DNA of 64,000 nt from Alviniconcha marisindica (GCA_018857735.1 JABMCL010000191.1:827501-891500); one strand, 5' to 3'; positions 1 through 39,760 are shown, numbered from the stretch's first letter. Made by a program: numbers and translations. The notes: generated by a model not told the origin, from the sequence alone.

Positions 1-240
1 CTCGCTTCTCTCATCTTTAAGTCGCAATTCTCGCTTCTCTCAGCTTTAAATCACCATTCCTAGCGACAGTCAGCTTTAAATCACTATTCTCCTCTCTCTC
101 AGCTTTAAATCGCTACCCTCAGTACTCTCAGCTTTAAATCACTACTCCCCGCGTCACCCAGCTTTAAATCGCTATTCTCGTTTCTCTCAGCTTTAAAATC
201 GCTACCCTCAATGCTCTCAGCTTTTCTTTGCAGCTTTACG
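1..240. repeat. ~30-bp minisatellite
   Basis: Seven or more units, each with a ctcagctttaaatcgctatt-type core and a C/T-rich spacer. The array starts before the window. Confidence 0.85.
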
Positions 241-785
241 GGAACATCCCCTCAAAACAAAAATAGTAAAAATGTTCAATGTACTTATATTCAAAGGGAA
301 TGTTTTACGTATTCAAGGGAGGCTGCAAGCAGTTTTAACTTTGGAATGTTCCCGTGACCTCGACGTAAACGAAATGTCACCTAAAATGTGTGCGAACAAC
401 CAGAGCTTCTTTGAAAGATCTCGCATAAACAGTATCCAATGCCCACGTACCAGTAATGTATGTGTAGCATTCACTTCGCATTTATATGTCAGCTTCAATC
501 TGAAAGATATAACGAAAGTCTAATGAGGTGGTTTTTGTACCTATTTTTGACACGAAAAAGACATACCACTGCGAGATTGGATAAAATTCTTACAATAATC
601 AGCACAATAATTGCAGTAATCGAAAATAGCATGTCTCTCTTTAGGGAAACCTCCGGCGTTACTGAAGGTTTCTGTGCCTATTTTTGACTCAGACGAAGAG
701 CGGTAACCAGAGGTACGTGAAAATAGCTTTCAGCGTCTTGTGCCTATGGTCCAGTCGACTCGTGGGGTTGTGACTGTGTCAGTCC
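241..785. other. Intergenic, nothing recognised
   Basis: Short unsupported open frames only, with no family resemblance on either strand. It lies downstream of the glycine-rich gene and may include its 3' UTR. Confidence 0.4.
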
Positions 786-3515
786 TTAGTCAATAATCAT
801 ACCACCTCCTCCGATCGTCATACCACCGCCACCCCAAATGTTGCCACCCCCGCCCCCGCCCCACGCAGAAGCGCCCCCTCCAGACATAGAAGCGCCCCCT
901 CCATAGGGAGACCCGCCCCCGAATCCTGTGTTAGGAGCGGGGAAGTAGGTCACCTGCTTAATGTAGGACACCGGCTGACCACTGCCACCCCTACCCCCAT
1001 AGCCCGTGCCGCCCATCGTGTAGCTACTTCCAGTTCCTCCGTTCATGTAGCCACCGCCGTAGCTACCTCCACCTCCACCGCTCATGTAGCCACCTCCACC
1101 TCCACCGCTCATGTAGCCACCTCCGTAGCCACCTCCACCGCTCATGTAGCCACCTCCTCCCCACCCCCCGGAGCCCCCTGACTGCTTGTAGCCGCCCCCA
1201 AAGCCGCCCCCGCCCGAGCTGCCTCCAGCAGACTTTCTGTAGACTGGAATGTAAAAGCCGCCGCCAGAGGACCGCCTACTGCGCGTGGGGGCCCGCTGCG
1301 CGCCGTCAGCTGCAACAGATGCACGTGCACACCGTCTTCACTTCTTTGTCAGGAAGGGATTAATCAAACAAAGTAAATCTTTTAAAACTAATGAAACGGT
1401 GTACGAAACGAACGGAGGTACTTCTTCATTCCTTCCACTGACTGACGCTTAAACGTATTTAAGTCTCGAAGAAGATGCGGTCACTGCTCACTGCTGCAGA
1501 TCCGTTGTTTCCCACATCCGCAGTTAAACCGATACTGCTGCGTAATGCTCAGCGCCACCTTCATCCTCTTCTGGAGTCCAGTAGGCCTAATGCTGACCAG
1601 AAACGCTTTCTGAGGAATACGTTTTCGGTATTTTTGTTGGACCAAAGGCTAAAAAATCTACTTAATTATATGGACCTCTTTGGTTTGTCCTGACGTGACA
1701 TTCGAGCTTGACTGGCATAAACAAGTGCCCTCCACTGGTCAGCTTTCCAGCGTCAATTATTTATTGTGTTGGTTTCGTTTGGTGGGCGGGGGGGGGCTCA
1801 GTTTTGTCGCTTTAGTCACCTACCCTACTCTCAAGCCAGGGCACGCCTACCTGATTTCTGACCTCAAGACGCAAATTCAAAACAAAACAAACAAAATAAC
1901 GAAGCAACAGGATCAGTATCACAAAGTTTGCTAACAGTCACTGACGACGACACGAATCTGTTGCAATGAATAAATGCGAGTAGGGTTGTGCAATAAAAGT
2001 GATTACAGAAGATTAAGACGATGAAGTAAAGACAAGCAGAGACTACGAGTTTGTCGACTCTGCACTATGTCTGAGACATTAATAAATAAATAATAAATAA
2101 TTAAAGTATTTATACAGCACAAAATCTTCTCCGGAGAGACATACACGCGCACACATACACAGGACCTCGCGCACACGAGTGTATTGACTATACACGACCT
2201 TACAACCGACTTAAACAGATAACAGAGACAAGCTCTCACTTGACGCAGAGCATCTGTCACAAACACATCAAATTACAAGTGTAGAAAACCTGCGTCGTCA
2301 GCGTGGTCTGGCCCCACAGCAGTAATTCCCGCACAACCAACTCAAGAAAGACCTCAACAGCTGTTGTCTTGTGCGGGCACAGTTCCCAACTGACGCGGGT
2401 GTCGAGGTCGGGCTTGTTCACACCGCTCACACGGCAAAGTTGCCCCTGGTTTGCGTGTAGTCATCCTGAGCAACGCGGGAAAGTCACACAGGGACAACTT
2501 CAGCCGGTACAGTTAGGGTGAGCTAGCCTGTTCCAAAAGCCGACAACACCAGTACAGTACAGTTAGGGTGAGCTAGCCTGTTCCAAAAGCCGACAACACC
2601 AGTACAGTACAGTTAGGGTGAGCTAGCCTGTTCCAAAAGCCGACAACACCAGTACAGTAAAGTTAGGGTGAGCTAGCCTGTTCCAAAAGCCGACAACACC
2701 AGTACAGTACAGTTAGGGTGAGCTAGCCTGTTCCAAAAGCCGCAACACTAGTACAGTACAGTTAGGGTGAGCTAGCCTGTTCCAAAAGCCGACAACACTA
2801 GTACAGTACAGTTAGGGTGAGCTAGCCTGTTCCAAAAGCGCAACACTAGCACAGTACAGTTACGGTGAGCTAGCCTGTTCTAAAAGCCGACAACACCAGT
2901 ACAGTACAGTTAGGGTGAGCTAGCCTGTTCCAAAAGCCGACAACACCAGTACAGTACAGTTAGGGTGAGCTAGCCTGTTCCAAAAGCCGACAACATCAGT
3001 ACAAAAGTACGGTTAGGGTGAGCAAGCCTGTTCAAAAGACCCACTGGACATATGCACTGGAGATTTAAGACGTGTGCAGGAGAGACCTCGAGGGCCGCGC
3101 TGAGCTCTGTGGGATCACAGTCGCTGTGGAGACATGAACTCCAAGCTCTCTCCAAGCCCCTGGCATTCTTGTCCCGGTCTGCTTCTCCTCGGAGACAGCT
3201 GAATGTCAGTAAGGTGAGACAACAGAGGAAAAATCTGTTTCAGTCTCATAGTTTTACTTTTGGGTGGGGGTGGGGTACCTATATCAGTTTCGACTGTTAT
3301 AAGTACCTCTAAAAACAACATTCTGGCTGGAGAACCTGCCCTCAAAATCAGTATCAGTACGGGCAAAGGGAGAGACAGACATCACGTAAAGGAGACAAGG
3401 AAGCAGCCATGCAGATCTCACCGTTGTTCTGGTTGGTCAAGACATGACGCAGGTCGGCGGTCTGGACAGACGCCATCACCATCAACATGCACAGCAGCCA
3501 TACTCGCCGCGCCAT
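786..3515 (-). CDS. Secreted glycine-rich protein, two exons
   Basis: I read two exons, 3422-3515 and 786-1309, joined in phase 1, giving 205 residues. Exon 1 starts at an ATG at 3515 and encodes a clear signal peptide (MARRVWLLCMLMVMASVQTA, then DLRH), ending at a GTGAGA donor. Exon 2 begins after a GTTGCAG acceptor. Residues 41-44 are RSRR, a possible furin-type site. From about residue 45 the chain is glycine-rich, with repeats of the GGYMSGGGG and GGGYGGGY type. A less repetitive stretch (QPVSYIKQVTYFPAPNT) interrupts it, and it ends in GGGGMIID before TAA at 786-788. The composition suggests a secreted structural protein such as shell-matrix, mucus or silk-like material, but I recognise no specific family. 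A TATAAT-like motif lies near 3663 on the minus strand. The exon join rests on matching phase and a sensible product. A transcript would confirm it. Confidence 0.7.
2503..3050. repeat. ~50-bp minisatellite in the glycine-rich gene intron
   Basis: About 11 units with the core gttagggtgagctagcctg followed by ttccaaaagccgacaacacc. Most copies are nearly identical, and the 3' copies are more diverged. Confidence 0.9.
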
Positions 3516-5800
3516 AGTCGCTCTTCAGTTGCCCCAGCTCTGTCTTTCGTGCAGTAGGCAGAGCAGTATGTCCGCTTATCTGCCAGATGGACTGATTTCC
3601 TGACAGCTGACAATTCTCTTCTCTGTTGTCCTTGCTTTTCCTTCTCTAGTCTTGCTTGCGCGAGATTATACAGCTGAGTCAATGATCTCTTCTAGCCTTG
3701 TTGTCTTTTCTTCTTCTTCTTCTTCTTTTTTTTTTTTTTTTTTTTTCAAACTCGTCTTCTGCACTAGCTTTTATTTTCTAAGAAATTGGCCTGCATAGCC
3801 GGAGCGTCCACTGTATGAGTGTTATGTCCATGGGTCTGTGAATGTCTGTGGGAGAGTCTTTCTTAAATAGTGCCGCTAACAGTCTTGGTCAACTTTCTCT
3901 ACTCGTGCAATGGGAAATATTCAGAAGGGAAAAAATCTAGCCCCGCCTTTCAAGAAAAAAGAGAGAGGGAGAGAGACAAAGATAGAGTGGCAAAGTTTGC
4001 CGGAAACAGGAAGTGGGTGGCGGAAGAGGGAGGAGTCCAAGGTGAGAAGACGGGTCAAAGAGAAGGGAAAAGGTGGGGAAACAAGGGAGCTGGGTCCCGG
4101 GGGCAGGGGGGGGGGGGGGGGGGGGGAGAAGGTCAACTGTGGTTTGAGGAGAAGGTCAAACATTTGTTGGATAAGCCGTTAGTCGCTCTTACATACTAAA
4201 CATAATCACCTCTCTCTCGTCTCTGCCTGTCGCTTTCTACTGTAACTAGCTACGTTGACTAACCGCTAATGCATCGTGAAAATGTGTTCATGGCAGCGGC
4301 TATTCACAACAACAAAAAAGAGTTCTGCTTCTCTCACAATTTCTGTCCGGCTGTCCGGCTGTTCGCAATTTTCCGTATATAGAGGCTTATATAGATCCAT
4401 ACAACACAGCTGCTTTGACACAAGCATCAGTATAGTTACTGACTGTAATAGATCAGACGTGTTGTAACTTCTCAGAAATTAAGCCGCGCTGTAATAATGT
4501 CTCCATTATGTGGTGGACGGCTCAACAGAATAAGCCAATACTCAGTCCAATATATGATTGAACAAAGCGGAAAAAATGACCAATGAATAAGACGAAATCC
4601 CAGCAACGCTCCAATACCATAATGAGGCTGTATCCTCGTTGGACCTAGGCACAATCAACCACCAGACTGACATCACTGAGACGTGCAAAAGCAAATTTAG
4701 ACACAGGGAAATAAAGCAATAAAACGGAATGGTTCATGACACCAGCACCAGCTTAAACATGTTGCGGTTTTTTGTTGTTGTTGTTTTGTTTTGTTGATGT
4801 TGTTTTCTGTTTTCTTTTTCCTTTTCTTTTAAATTTTTTCTTTTTAACAAGGGAAATATCAACGGGACTAACTCTTCCAAAAGTTGTGTTGTTTTGTATT
4901 ACATTTGTGTTTAGGGTGATTTTGTAGAGTTGACATCAATGTGGTTATGCATCTGAGATTAGTTTTTAAATGACAGTCTGGTCACCCTGGGGTGACCCTG
5001 GGCGGTTGACAGGATATTAAACTCAAGTACTTCGTAAAATAGACCAGCTATTAAAAACATTATTTTCCTTGAGAAGATCGAAGATGATGACCAGAGATAT
5101 GGTAAATAAGTAAGAATCACGAGCTATATTTCAGTGTACAGAGAGTCCACAAATAAAAGCCTCCCCCGGAGTGCCCCACCACGCCTGCCTGTGTCTCCAA
5201 GGCACAATTTTGCTCGCGCCACAGCTTGCAGTGTTTACAGCCAACAGTAATGCTTCTTCTTCTTCCTTTTTTCTCTCTCTCTTCTTTTTTCTGGTGCTTA
5301 TCCTGACTTATAGCTAAGCATTTGCAACCAAACTGACATTAACCATTCAGTGGTTAGATCTCGGCTGTCGGTGACCCGTCAAGCGCTCGATCAGGGTCCC
5401 CTCAGACCGAAACGACTCAGCAGCGATACGCAGACTGATCACTGTGTGTTTAATGATGCACTCTCAGTGGCTGTATTCGTTGTTTTGGGGGGTCAGTAAT
5501 GTTTTCAGTGGAAGGCCACGGTACACATCATCTACATGTAGACCGGTTTTTTTCATTTGTATCGGCTGACATACGTCGCAGCCCTTCCTACGCCTTTACT
5601 GATTTTGCGCATTGTGATTTTAATTGCCGGGTATAAATTAATTATTTGAAGAACGACTCGAGCATACAACGCCCCATGCAAATGTGTGTGAACTGAGTTG
5701 TGTCAAGGGGCAAGCAATGCAGAGAAACGTGTTTGTGACTGCTTCATTCAGGGAAGGGAGTTATGAGAGAATTAATTAGCAACTGTCTTATTCTTGGGAG
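3516..5800. other. Intergenic region upstream of the glycine-rich gene
   Basis: Contains a T-rich tract (3711-3746), a G18 run near 4108 in a purine-rich stretch, and the repeat tail at 4840-5035. No gene is recognised on either strand. Confidence 0.5.
4840..5035 (+). repeat. Diverged copy of the same interspersed repeat tail
   Basis: Shares aacaagggaaatatcaacgg / gactaactcttccaaaa with the 45345-45600 copy and ends gcggttgacaggatattaaa like the 51240 copy. Confidence 0.55.
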
Positions 5801-5807
5801 ATAGATT

Positions 5808-6730
5808 ATGACAAGTAACAGTATTAAGACCACGAAACGTCGGAACAAGTCAACACCGAAACGAAAGCAAGCTCCCTCTACGTCATGGGAAATTCGTGTC
5901 CTGCGATCAAGCAAAACAGCAAGAGGACATACCACGAACTGTCGGACTCGTTTCAGGAAGAGGACGGGGAGGATAACATGGCCATTCAGGAAACGTTACA
6001 AGAAGTCAAACGACAGTTTGAAACGTTGGCTAGGAGAGAAGATATTCGGCAGCTGAAAGACGAGGTTGACAAACTGTTTGAAAAAATGAGTGAGAGAATG
6101 GACAAATTAGACTCGAGGTGTTTTGATATCGAGAAAGGAATGGACAGCATGAAGGAAGAAATCGATGCGGTGAAAAAAGAGAACGCAGACCTTAGAGAGC
6201 AGTTGCGACAGCAAGAACAGAGAGTGAGTAAAGTTCTCAGCGACCACAATGACCGTGAACAGTAAGATCGCCGCTGGAACCTCAGACTGTTCAACGTGCA
6301 TGAGAAGACGGAGGAGACACCAGACGACTGCGCCAGAACGTGCTGCCAGATAGTTACTGAAGGGATCAAGGAGGTGGATCAAGCAGCACATCGGATTGCA
6401 CCGGTGGTGGCAGACAGAAAGCGGACCATCACTGTGCGATTCCAGTCAAGGAAACATCGAGGCAAGGTGCTCGCAGACAGGAAGAAACTAAAAGGGAAAA
6501 AGGTCTCGGTTGACGAAGACCTGACACCAGCCAGTGTTAAACTGACGAGAGACGCTTATAAACATTCTTCTACCATTGCTTCCTGGTCTTTGCACGGAAA
6601 AGTTTTCGCCAAACTGAAAAATGGAAAGTCAGTAATGATCAAATACGGTACAAATGTGAACGACATTCTAAGAAATGAAATGTGGAAGCAGAGGCTCAGA
6701 TGTTCGGTATGTTTTAGTTTTTGCTCATGA
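5808..6730 (+). pseudogene. LINE ORF1 remnant (L1-like, coiled coil plus RRM)
   Basis: A basic N-terminus (TTKRRNKSTPKRKQAPSTS) is followed after a 1-nt frameshift near 5885 by KRTYHELSDSFQEEDGEDN. A coiled coil comes next (ETLQEVKRQFETLARREDIR, then REQLRQQEQRVSKV), then a nonsense codon TAA at 6263-6265, then an RRM-like part (RRWNLRLFNVHE, RKRTITVRFQSRKHRGKVLA) and KLKNGKSVMIKYGTNVND. This is the layout of ORF1 proteins of L1-like non-LTR retrotransposons. No ORF2 reverse transcriptase follows. The element is dead, with two coding breaks. Confidence 0.85.
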
Positions 6731-6739
6731 CTATAATTA

Positions 6740-8010
6740 TATATGTCTGTGTTGTCTCACTTTCTTCAGGAAATCAAGCTGTACGCCTACGGACGCTGAA
6801 GTTTGTGTACCGTTGATATAATCATGCAGGCTTGGTACGTACACTGTTCACTGCTATGTAATGAACTTGTGTGTCTCCACCCTCCGGTCCACCCCCTTTC
6901 TTTTATCTTTGGTGTGTGTTGTTGTGTTGTTGTTTTTTGTATAGACTGGGACAGGTGGCAGTTGGTAACATTCGACACTATTTGTGTACATATTGTATAC
7001 ACCGTCGTGTTTTGGGGTGGCTTTTGTCCCCCGTCCCCCCCCCCTCCCCCCCCCGCCCCGCCCCCTCTCCCTCCCGCAACGCTCATATGCTAGGGCTATG
7101 TCTTTAGAGAGGCATGCCTTTTTTGGCTGGACGTTTTTCTCGAGATTGCCCTTGTATAGTTATCTTTGACTACGTGCTGAGTTGTATCTTATTCTATAAC
7201 ATGGTGAGCGAGGGGATGTTGTAAATGCGAGCTGGCGGGTCTCCGCTAGCCGACAGGTCTCTTGTAGTATTTGTTCAGGTATACACACACACACACACAC
7301 GTAAAGCCCGCCACCACCCGCTCTTCCCGTGAAGTATACCGATATTTTTGTTGTGGTGTTGATTGTACAGAAACTGACAGGCTTTTCTTCCTCTCACGTT
7401 GCAAGTTGCACGCTTATGGCGTGTTTTTTCTGCACGTGAGCTGCAGGTCATCGTGAAACTTTTTTCTTCTCCCCTTTCCTTGTACAACTGCGTGCATATG
7501 GGTTTGTGTGCTTGTTTTTGCTGCTGTCTAATCTCTTTTTTCTTCTTCTTCTTTAATTTTTTTAATTTTTGCTCTTTCTCTTTTCTTTTTTTTTTTTGCT
7601 CTCTCTTTCTCTTCTTTTTTGTGTGCACATTTTTGTTAATGCGTGAGTTGTCATGGTTTTGGGGTCAAAGTTTCATTGCACATGTCGCCATACAGTGCTT
7701 CCCCCTCGTCCTATTTTCCCCGTGATCAGTGCCCATTCCTTAGCACCTGTGTCATACAACCCATGCCTTTGAGGATGGGGAGATTGGGCGCGCACGTTTG
7801 TATGTGCGTGGGAATTGTGACTGTGTATGTTTGTGTGTGCGCGCGCGCCTCCTCGAAAAGACGGCGTACTTTTATTTGTTTACGCTTGCATTATCGATTT
7901 TTATGTGCTAATGTTGGTCTTTCTTTGCGTTCATGTTGTATATTGTAATCCGATCTTGGGTATGCTGTACTCAGTCCCGATTTCGCGATGGCCTGTATCG
8001 CGGGTATTGA
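6740..8010. other. Sequence 3' of the LINE ORF1, no gene recognised
   Basis: Contains a C-rich stretch (7028-7080), T-rich low complexity (7530-7620) and short CA and CG tracts. CpG content is higher than in the later introns, which fits a relatively recent retroelement body, but no reverse-transcriptase motif is visible. Confidence 0.4.
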
Positions 8011-8011
8011 G

Positions 8012-8160
8012 GATGTACCGCTAGTGGAGTTTATGTACCTTGTATTGACTCGCAGGCCAGGTGAGCGTTACCGTAGGCGACTCAGGTCTTTGTTGTGTTT
8101 GTGTGATGTATTTCGAGCGACTTTTGGACAAAAGAACTGCTGGACTTGACCCCACTGGAC
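8012..8160 (+). repeat. Interspersed repeat family B, copy 1
   Basis: A ~130-bp block containing gagtttatgtacctt, gccaggtgagcgttac and caggtctttgttgtg. It recurs at 22979-23115 and 42475-42610, so it is a dispersed repeat. This copy keeps the most CpGs and may be the youngest. Confidence 0.65.
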
Positions 8161-8419
8161 TCAACTCACAAAGTACGTGCTACGTCAGTACTCCACACTT
8201 GTTGCCCTTACAGTTCTCTGCAGCGACGGAAGCGTGTGAATGCACGAACTGCACGCGTGGGTCGTTGACGTACTACCGTCAAGCAGCAAAGTGTGACGGC
8301 CGGGTTGTTTTACATCCACACTTGGCGACGCGCCGGTCAGATCACACAAGTTACCACGTGTCCGCTATTTAGGCTCCTTTGTACCACAGCTTCCAGGGTT
8401 CGCTTTCTACTCTTTGACT

Positions 8420-8452
<33 letters not shown>
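8420..8452. repeat. 33-base G homopolymer
   Basis: An uninterrupted G run. Its length is likely to be unreliable in the assembly, and it can form G-quadruplex structures. Confidence 0.9.
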
Positions 8453-8454
<2 letters not shown>

Positions 8455-8969
8455 CAAACACACACAAATGCAGCCACTAAACTGACGGGAGTACAAAAGT
8501 GTGGGAGGAAAAGGCATATTTTTCTTCCAGTTTCTGAAATGTCATCTTCGTTCCCCTACAGAACCTGTTGGTACGGCGCAGGGAAGGCACGCTCAGCACA
8601 AACACGCCACTCTCAGTTGGCAGCTTTCAGCTATTTCTTTTCCTTCCCAGTCACGCACTGACCTCTGGTTTTGTGTGTTGTCGGAGTTTTGTCCATTTTA
8701 CAAACATCTCTCAAAAGTAAAAATCATCAGCAATTCAGAGAAAAAGGCAAGTTTTAATGTTAATAAGAGTCCCTGCGGAGTGTCGGCACGCACACGTGCA
8801 AATGTGTACGGCGTGAGTGTGTGCGTCACCCTCCGAGCATCGCTTTCCGGCACCTTCCTCCAAGGAAGGCTGTCGTAAACCAATGCTTGGAGTTTGTGTG
8901 TGCGTATGTGTGTGAAAGCACAAGTATCTGTTAGGGCCATGACAAAATCCCATGTACCAAGTCTATGTT

Positions 8970-10225
8970 TTGCCTTCTTTTGATGATGTTACACTGTGTT
9001 TTTCAGTAGTTTTTTTGTTTGTTTTTTACTGAGCTGACTTTATTAAGTACTAATACAGCAGTACTAGTAGCAGTACTGTATATCCAGAGCTATCCACAAA
9101 AGTACACCTTAGTTTAACATGGAATGTGCTAAAGACTGACATAAACATCACACACACGCATGCAAACACACTGTCTTGCACTTCACAGCCACATTTTTCT
9201 TCCATTTATCAACCTACCCAGCTACTCCGCCCCAACATACCAAATACAAACCAAGAGAAAAAGGTGGAAATTTCATGCAAGATTTATTCATGTTTGGTTT
9301 AATTTTTCCCAGGTATAGTCATACAGCAGATTTGATTCTGTCCATCTGCTGAACACACACACACACATTCACTTACTATTAATATATTTGTTCATTTAAT
9401 CATGAACATTATCATCAATGATCACAGAGTAACATTTGAATAATTGCCATTAATTTAATACAGAAAGAAGGTGATAATAAAACATAATTTTCTCATCTTT
9501 CAACTGACTGTGAAGTGTGAAAAGTGTTATTCTGGATCTAGAAGAAGAAACACCTCATCACTTTTAACAGACTGCTAGTTTAACTTTGTGCTAATGTAAG
9601 TAACTACTGTAATATGTCGCAAAGTGATGTTCTATCACTAATGAAGCAACATCAGCCTGTTTTTGTTCTGCTAGCAATGTCCTTAAAGAAATTGTTGCCT
9701 GAATTTCCTATTATTTTAAAGATCAGTTGTTGATACTTTACATTCATTTCTACACAAAAACAAGTTAATTCTTAGATTCTAATGTCTTGTCAGCCACATT
9801 GGGTGGTCTCAGGATGAATAGACAAAACAAACTGGTATGACCTGAAAGAAGCACAATAAAAACTGTAGCTATTTGATTTTCAGTTTGTCTGCTTCCATTC
9901 TAGTTTTTGCAGCCATACTAAAAAAATTAGAATGGAAAATAATAAAGACGTTTTGACTGCTTGTATTCACATCTTTCTGCTCACACTGAAACTCTGGCTA
10001 TAAGAATCGTTCTGGCCTGTGCAGCTGATGGAACAGCAAAATCCAATATATTTTACTACCAGTCATGAGAAGTCAAAGTCAAGCAAAGCAGTGATTTGTA
10101 CTTGAGCCTTTAAGTTTAAATGGATGTTTGTGGGCATGTCCACATGAAAGGTATTTTCTGTGGGATAAGAGACGGGCTTCACTGGAGTGCTGTTATCACT
10201 GCTGTCTTCACCAGTGTTGCTTGTG
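8970..10225 (-). other. Probable FIRRM 3' untranslated region
   Basis: No coding signal is visible downstream of the FIRRM stop. The minus strand carries AATAAA at 9283-9288 and at 9039-9044, either of which could end the transcript. The sequence is AT-rich with a short CA tract near 9355. Confidence 0.4.
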
Positions 10226-37001
<26,776 letters not shown>

Positions 37002-37150
37002 AACCGATCTATTAGCAACAAGTCAAAGAGAACATATTGCTGTTGTAAAGTTACAGTTTATCGCGCTTTGTTGGAAGGCAACACGGATGATTTTCGATGT
37101 CAAAAATGGCGCCATGTCAACTCAAACTTCCGTTTCCGTCGTCTGCTACG
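37002..37150 (-). promoter_or_regulatory. Candidate FIRRM core promoter
   Basis: Directly upstream of the FIRRM ATG lie the palindrome ATGGCGCCAT (about 37104-37113, YY1-like context CAAAAATGGCGC) and two ETS-like sites read on the minus strand (CGGAAG and ACGGAAAC, about 37125-37140). There is no TATA box. CpG is enriched compared with flanking introns. Such ETS/YY1 TATA-less promoters are typical of housekeeping DNA-repair genes. The start site is not defined. Confidence 0.45.
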
Positions 37151-38176
37151 CAAAAATTACTCCCCTTCTGCAGCTTTTGATATGTGGAAAACATTATTGG
37201 TGCTAGTAGGTTGGTCACGAAAACAAAGCTGAAAGGACTGAGATGAAGTACACTTTAACACATGACCAGCCACAATTTGTTGAATTCATGGAGTCATTTG
37301 TGACACAGAACTTTCAAATGGTATTGCACACTTGCATTCTTTTTCGGTTTTTGAATGCAATGGTATTTTCAGGCTATTTTATCAGTAGACATTTTTCCAG
37401 CTAAGATCTTCGGTCTTGCGTTGGACTTTGACTCAGTTTGAGTCATTGACCTAGTATCTTATTCTTTGCTTGTCGCATTTAAATCACATCTCGACATGTA
37501 AAATATCTGCAAAATGATAATTGACAGAGACCTTGCAGTAATTTTAGTACTGCTTTTCAATTCAGGACTTGAACTACTGTTAGTATTTTATTCCTGCTTA
37601 CTAATGGTAGAATGGGTAGGATTAGATTGCAGGGATTAGGTGTACATAGTAATACTGATAGTGTTGTTTGTCGTTAGCATGCAACAGTACTGTTGTAGTA
37701 CTTGATACAGTGCCAGCGCACGCGTGTATGTGTGTGTGTTACCTGAACTGTATCAGCTTTTGTGCCCACCAGAGCCAGTTACGCCCAAGAAGGCCTGTCT
37801 TAAATTATAAAAGAAGAATAAGATTAATTCATGCATTGGTACCCTGCTGGAATAACATGTTTTATCATACTACATAGAACAGCCAGTTCAACAGAAGGGT
37901 GTTTCAAGTACATTTAATTGCAATATTCAGTATGTGGGGTGTGGGGGTTGTGTTTGTTGTTGTTTTGTTGTTGTGTGTTGGTACTTCATGTTTAAAAAGG
38001 AAATTAGACTTTAGAGTACATAATTATAACTGGGAGGTTTTGTTTAATGATGCCTTGATACAGACATCCAGCTGTTCATCATTGAGCACCACAGGGAACA
38101 TGAAATTGTCTTCAACAAGTTCAAGACATTATATTTTGGAATTACTAGATAAATCAATATGACTACATTAGAGGTC

Positions 38177-38807
38177 TTAAGCCCGTTCTTAACTGGGCGA
38201 ATGTTTCTTCACAAACCTAGTTGGAAGTATTCGGCGAAGCTAGTTGGTTCTTAATTGGGCCAACTTTTCTTCGCAAACCTAGTTGGAAGTATTCGTTCAA
38301 GCTATATTCGGGGTCCAAAAAGCTTCGCTCAGCATGTTCTGGGAACATTCGCCCTATTCAACGATCATTGCCTCTGATTGGCTGAGAGCAGAGCTCTCCT
38401 GTGGATGAAGAAAAAATAAAAATGGATGACGGTGTTGCTAGGTTCTACACTCGCTTCGGAGGGAATTTGTTTATTTGTTGACTTGTGGGAAGCGCAGCCT
38501 TGTCTCAGAGACCCAGAATGAGATAGTAGTTAGTTGAATTACCCTGTGAAGGATGATGAAAGTATATTGACTTGACATGACTTGATTTTAGCCTACATTT
38601 TCGATCATGCTGTCTGCTGCGCGTCTGCCACAAGTTCGGGCCGAAGCTTGCATCTCATTACAAGCCAGTTGAGAACGAAGTAAAGTTTGGACTGTCTGAA
38701 CCATGTTCGGCGAACTAAAAGTTCAATTAAGAAACGAATCATAGTTCGTCGAACTGTCCGAAGTATGTTCAGAGAACAAACATTCGCCCAGTTAAGAACG
38801 GGCTTTA
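38177..38807. mobile_element. Harbinger-type MITE
   Basis: A 625-bp element (38180-38804) is bounded by TTA duplications (38177-38179, 38805-38807). Its ends are near-perfect inverted repeats of about 28 bp beginning AGCCCGTTCTTAACTGGGCG. Subterminal repeats (acctagttggaagtattcg) occur twice at the left. TTA target duplications and this type of terminus fit PIF/Harbinger. There is no transposase ORF. It lies between FIRRM and PNPLA6/7 and so may influence their shared upstream region. Confidence 0.8.
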
Positions 38808-39462
38808 AATGCTGGTGAACTATGAAACTTCATAGACATGTTTGTAGCTCTCTCAGTAGAAAATGTCTGATTTTCACAGCCTCATTTTACATTTTCTTCA
38901 GAGACACATAAGTAGCAACTCTTTGTCATCTTACAACTCCTTGTTATTCATCTCAAGCAAAACTTTTTGAAAGAAACAACTCATTTCATAGATTTATGTA
39001 CGTAATAGTTAATAGTACATGTATGACAAATTGTTTCATTGACTTATTTTTTAATTATAAAATATGGTCATTTTTAATGTTTAAATAATGTTACTGTCAT
39101 CAGCAGGAACATTTCATGTAAACCTACTGTAACACATGACATGCACTGAGCCAGTATGTTGCAAGTCTATGAATAGCTGGACAATACTGGCATAGTCACA
39201 TACTGTCCACTCTGATCACCAGTGTCTGGTTGGTGGCACCTCACTCTGATTTCAACGTGAACTGATCACCACTGTTGGGGGTTGAATGAAGTTTGGTTCC
39301 AAACTAATACAATGGTAGTTAACACAATATCTTGGGCATCAGATTTTGACCTGTAAAGTTCTACAGTGTATGACACTTACTCTGGCTGTTTATCAGGCAG
39401 TCATGCTTCCCAGTTCTCAAAAACATCCACACACAAAATCAATAAGACCTCAATTAACTGTT

Positions 39463-39760
39463 TGTGTATTTGGATCAAGTAAAGGCTTAATTTCTGCAGT
39501 TTTAGAATTTTCATCTGGGTGCATGTTTGGATCAAGTAAAGGCTTAATTTCTGCAGTTTTAGAATTTTCATCTGGGTGCATGTTTGGATCAAGTAAAGGT
39601 TTAATTTTTGCAGTTTCAGAATTCTTGTCTGGGTGCATGTTTGGATCAAGTAAAGTCTTATTACTCTTAATTTATGTAGTTTAAGAATTCTCGTCAGGGT
39701 GTGTGTTTGGATCAAGTAAAGCCTTAATTTGTGCAGTTTAAGGATTCTTGTCTGGGTTTG
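39463..39760. repeat. ~61-bp minisatellite upstream of the PNPLA anchor exon
   Basis: Five units of tttggatcaagtaaaggctt + aatttctgcagttttagaat + tttcatctgggtgcatg. Each carries a tttctgcag acceptor-like site. Confidence 0.9.

Noticed and set aside
3870..4199. Lys/Arg/Glu/Gly-rich ORF
   Set aside because: Purine-rich low-complexity DNA ending in a G run, with no homology or splice context.
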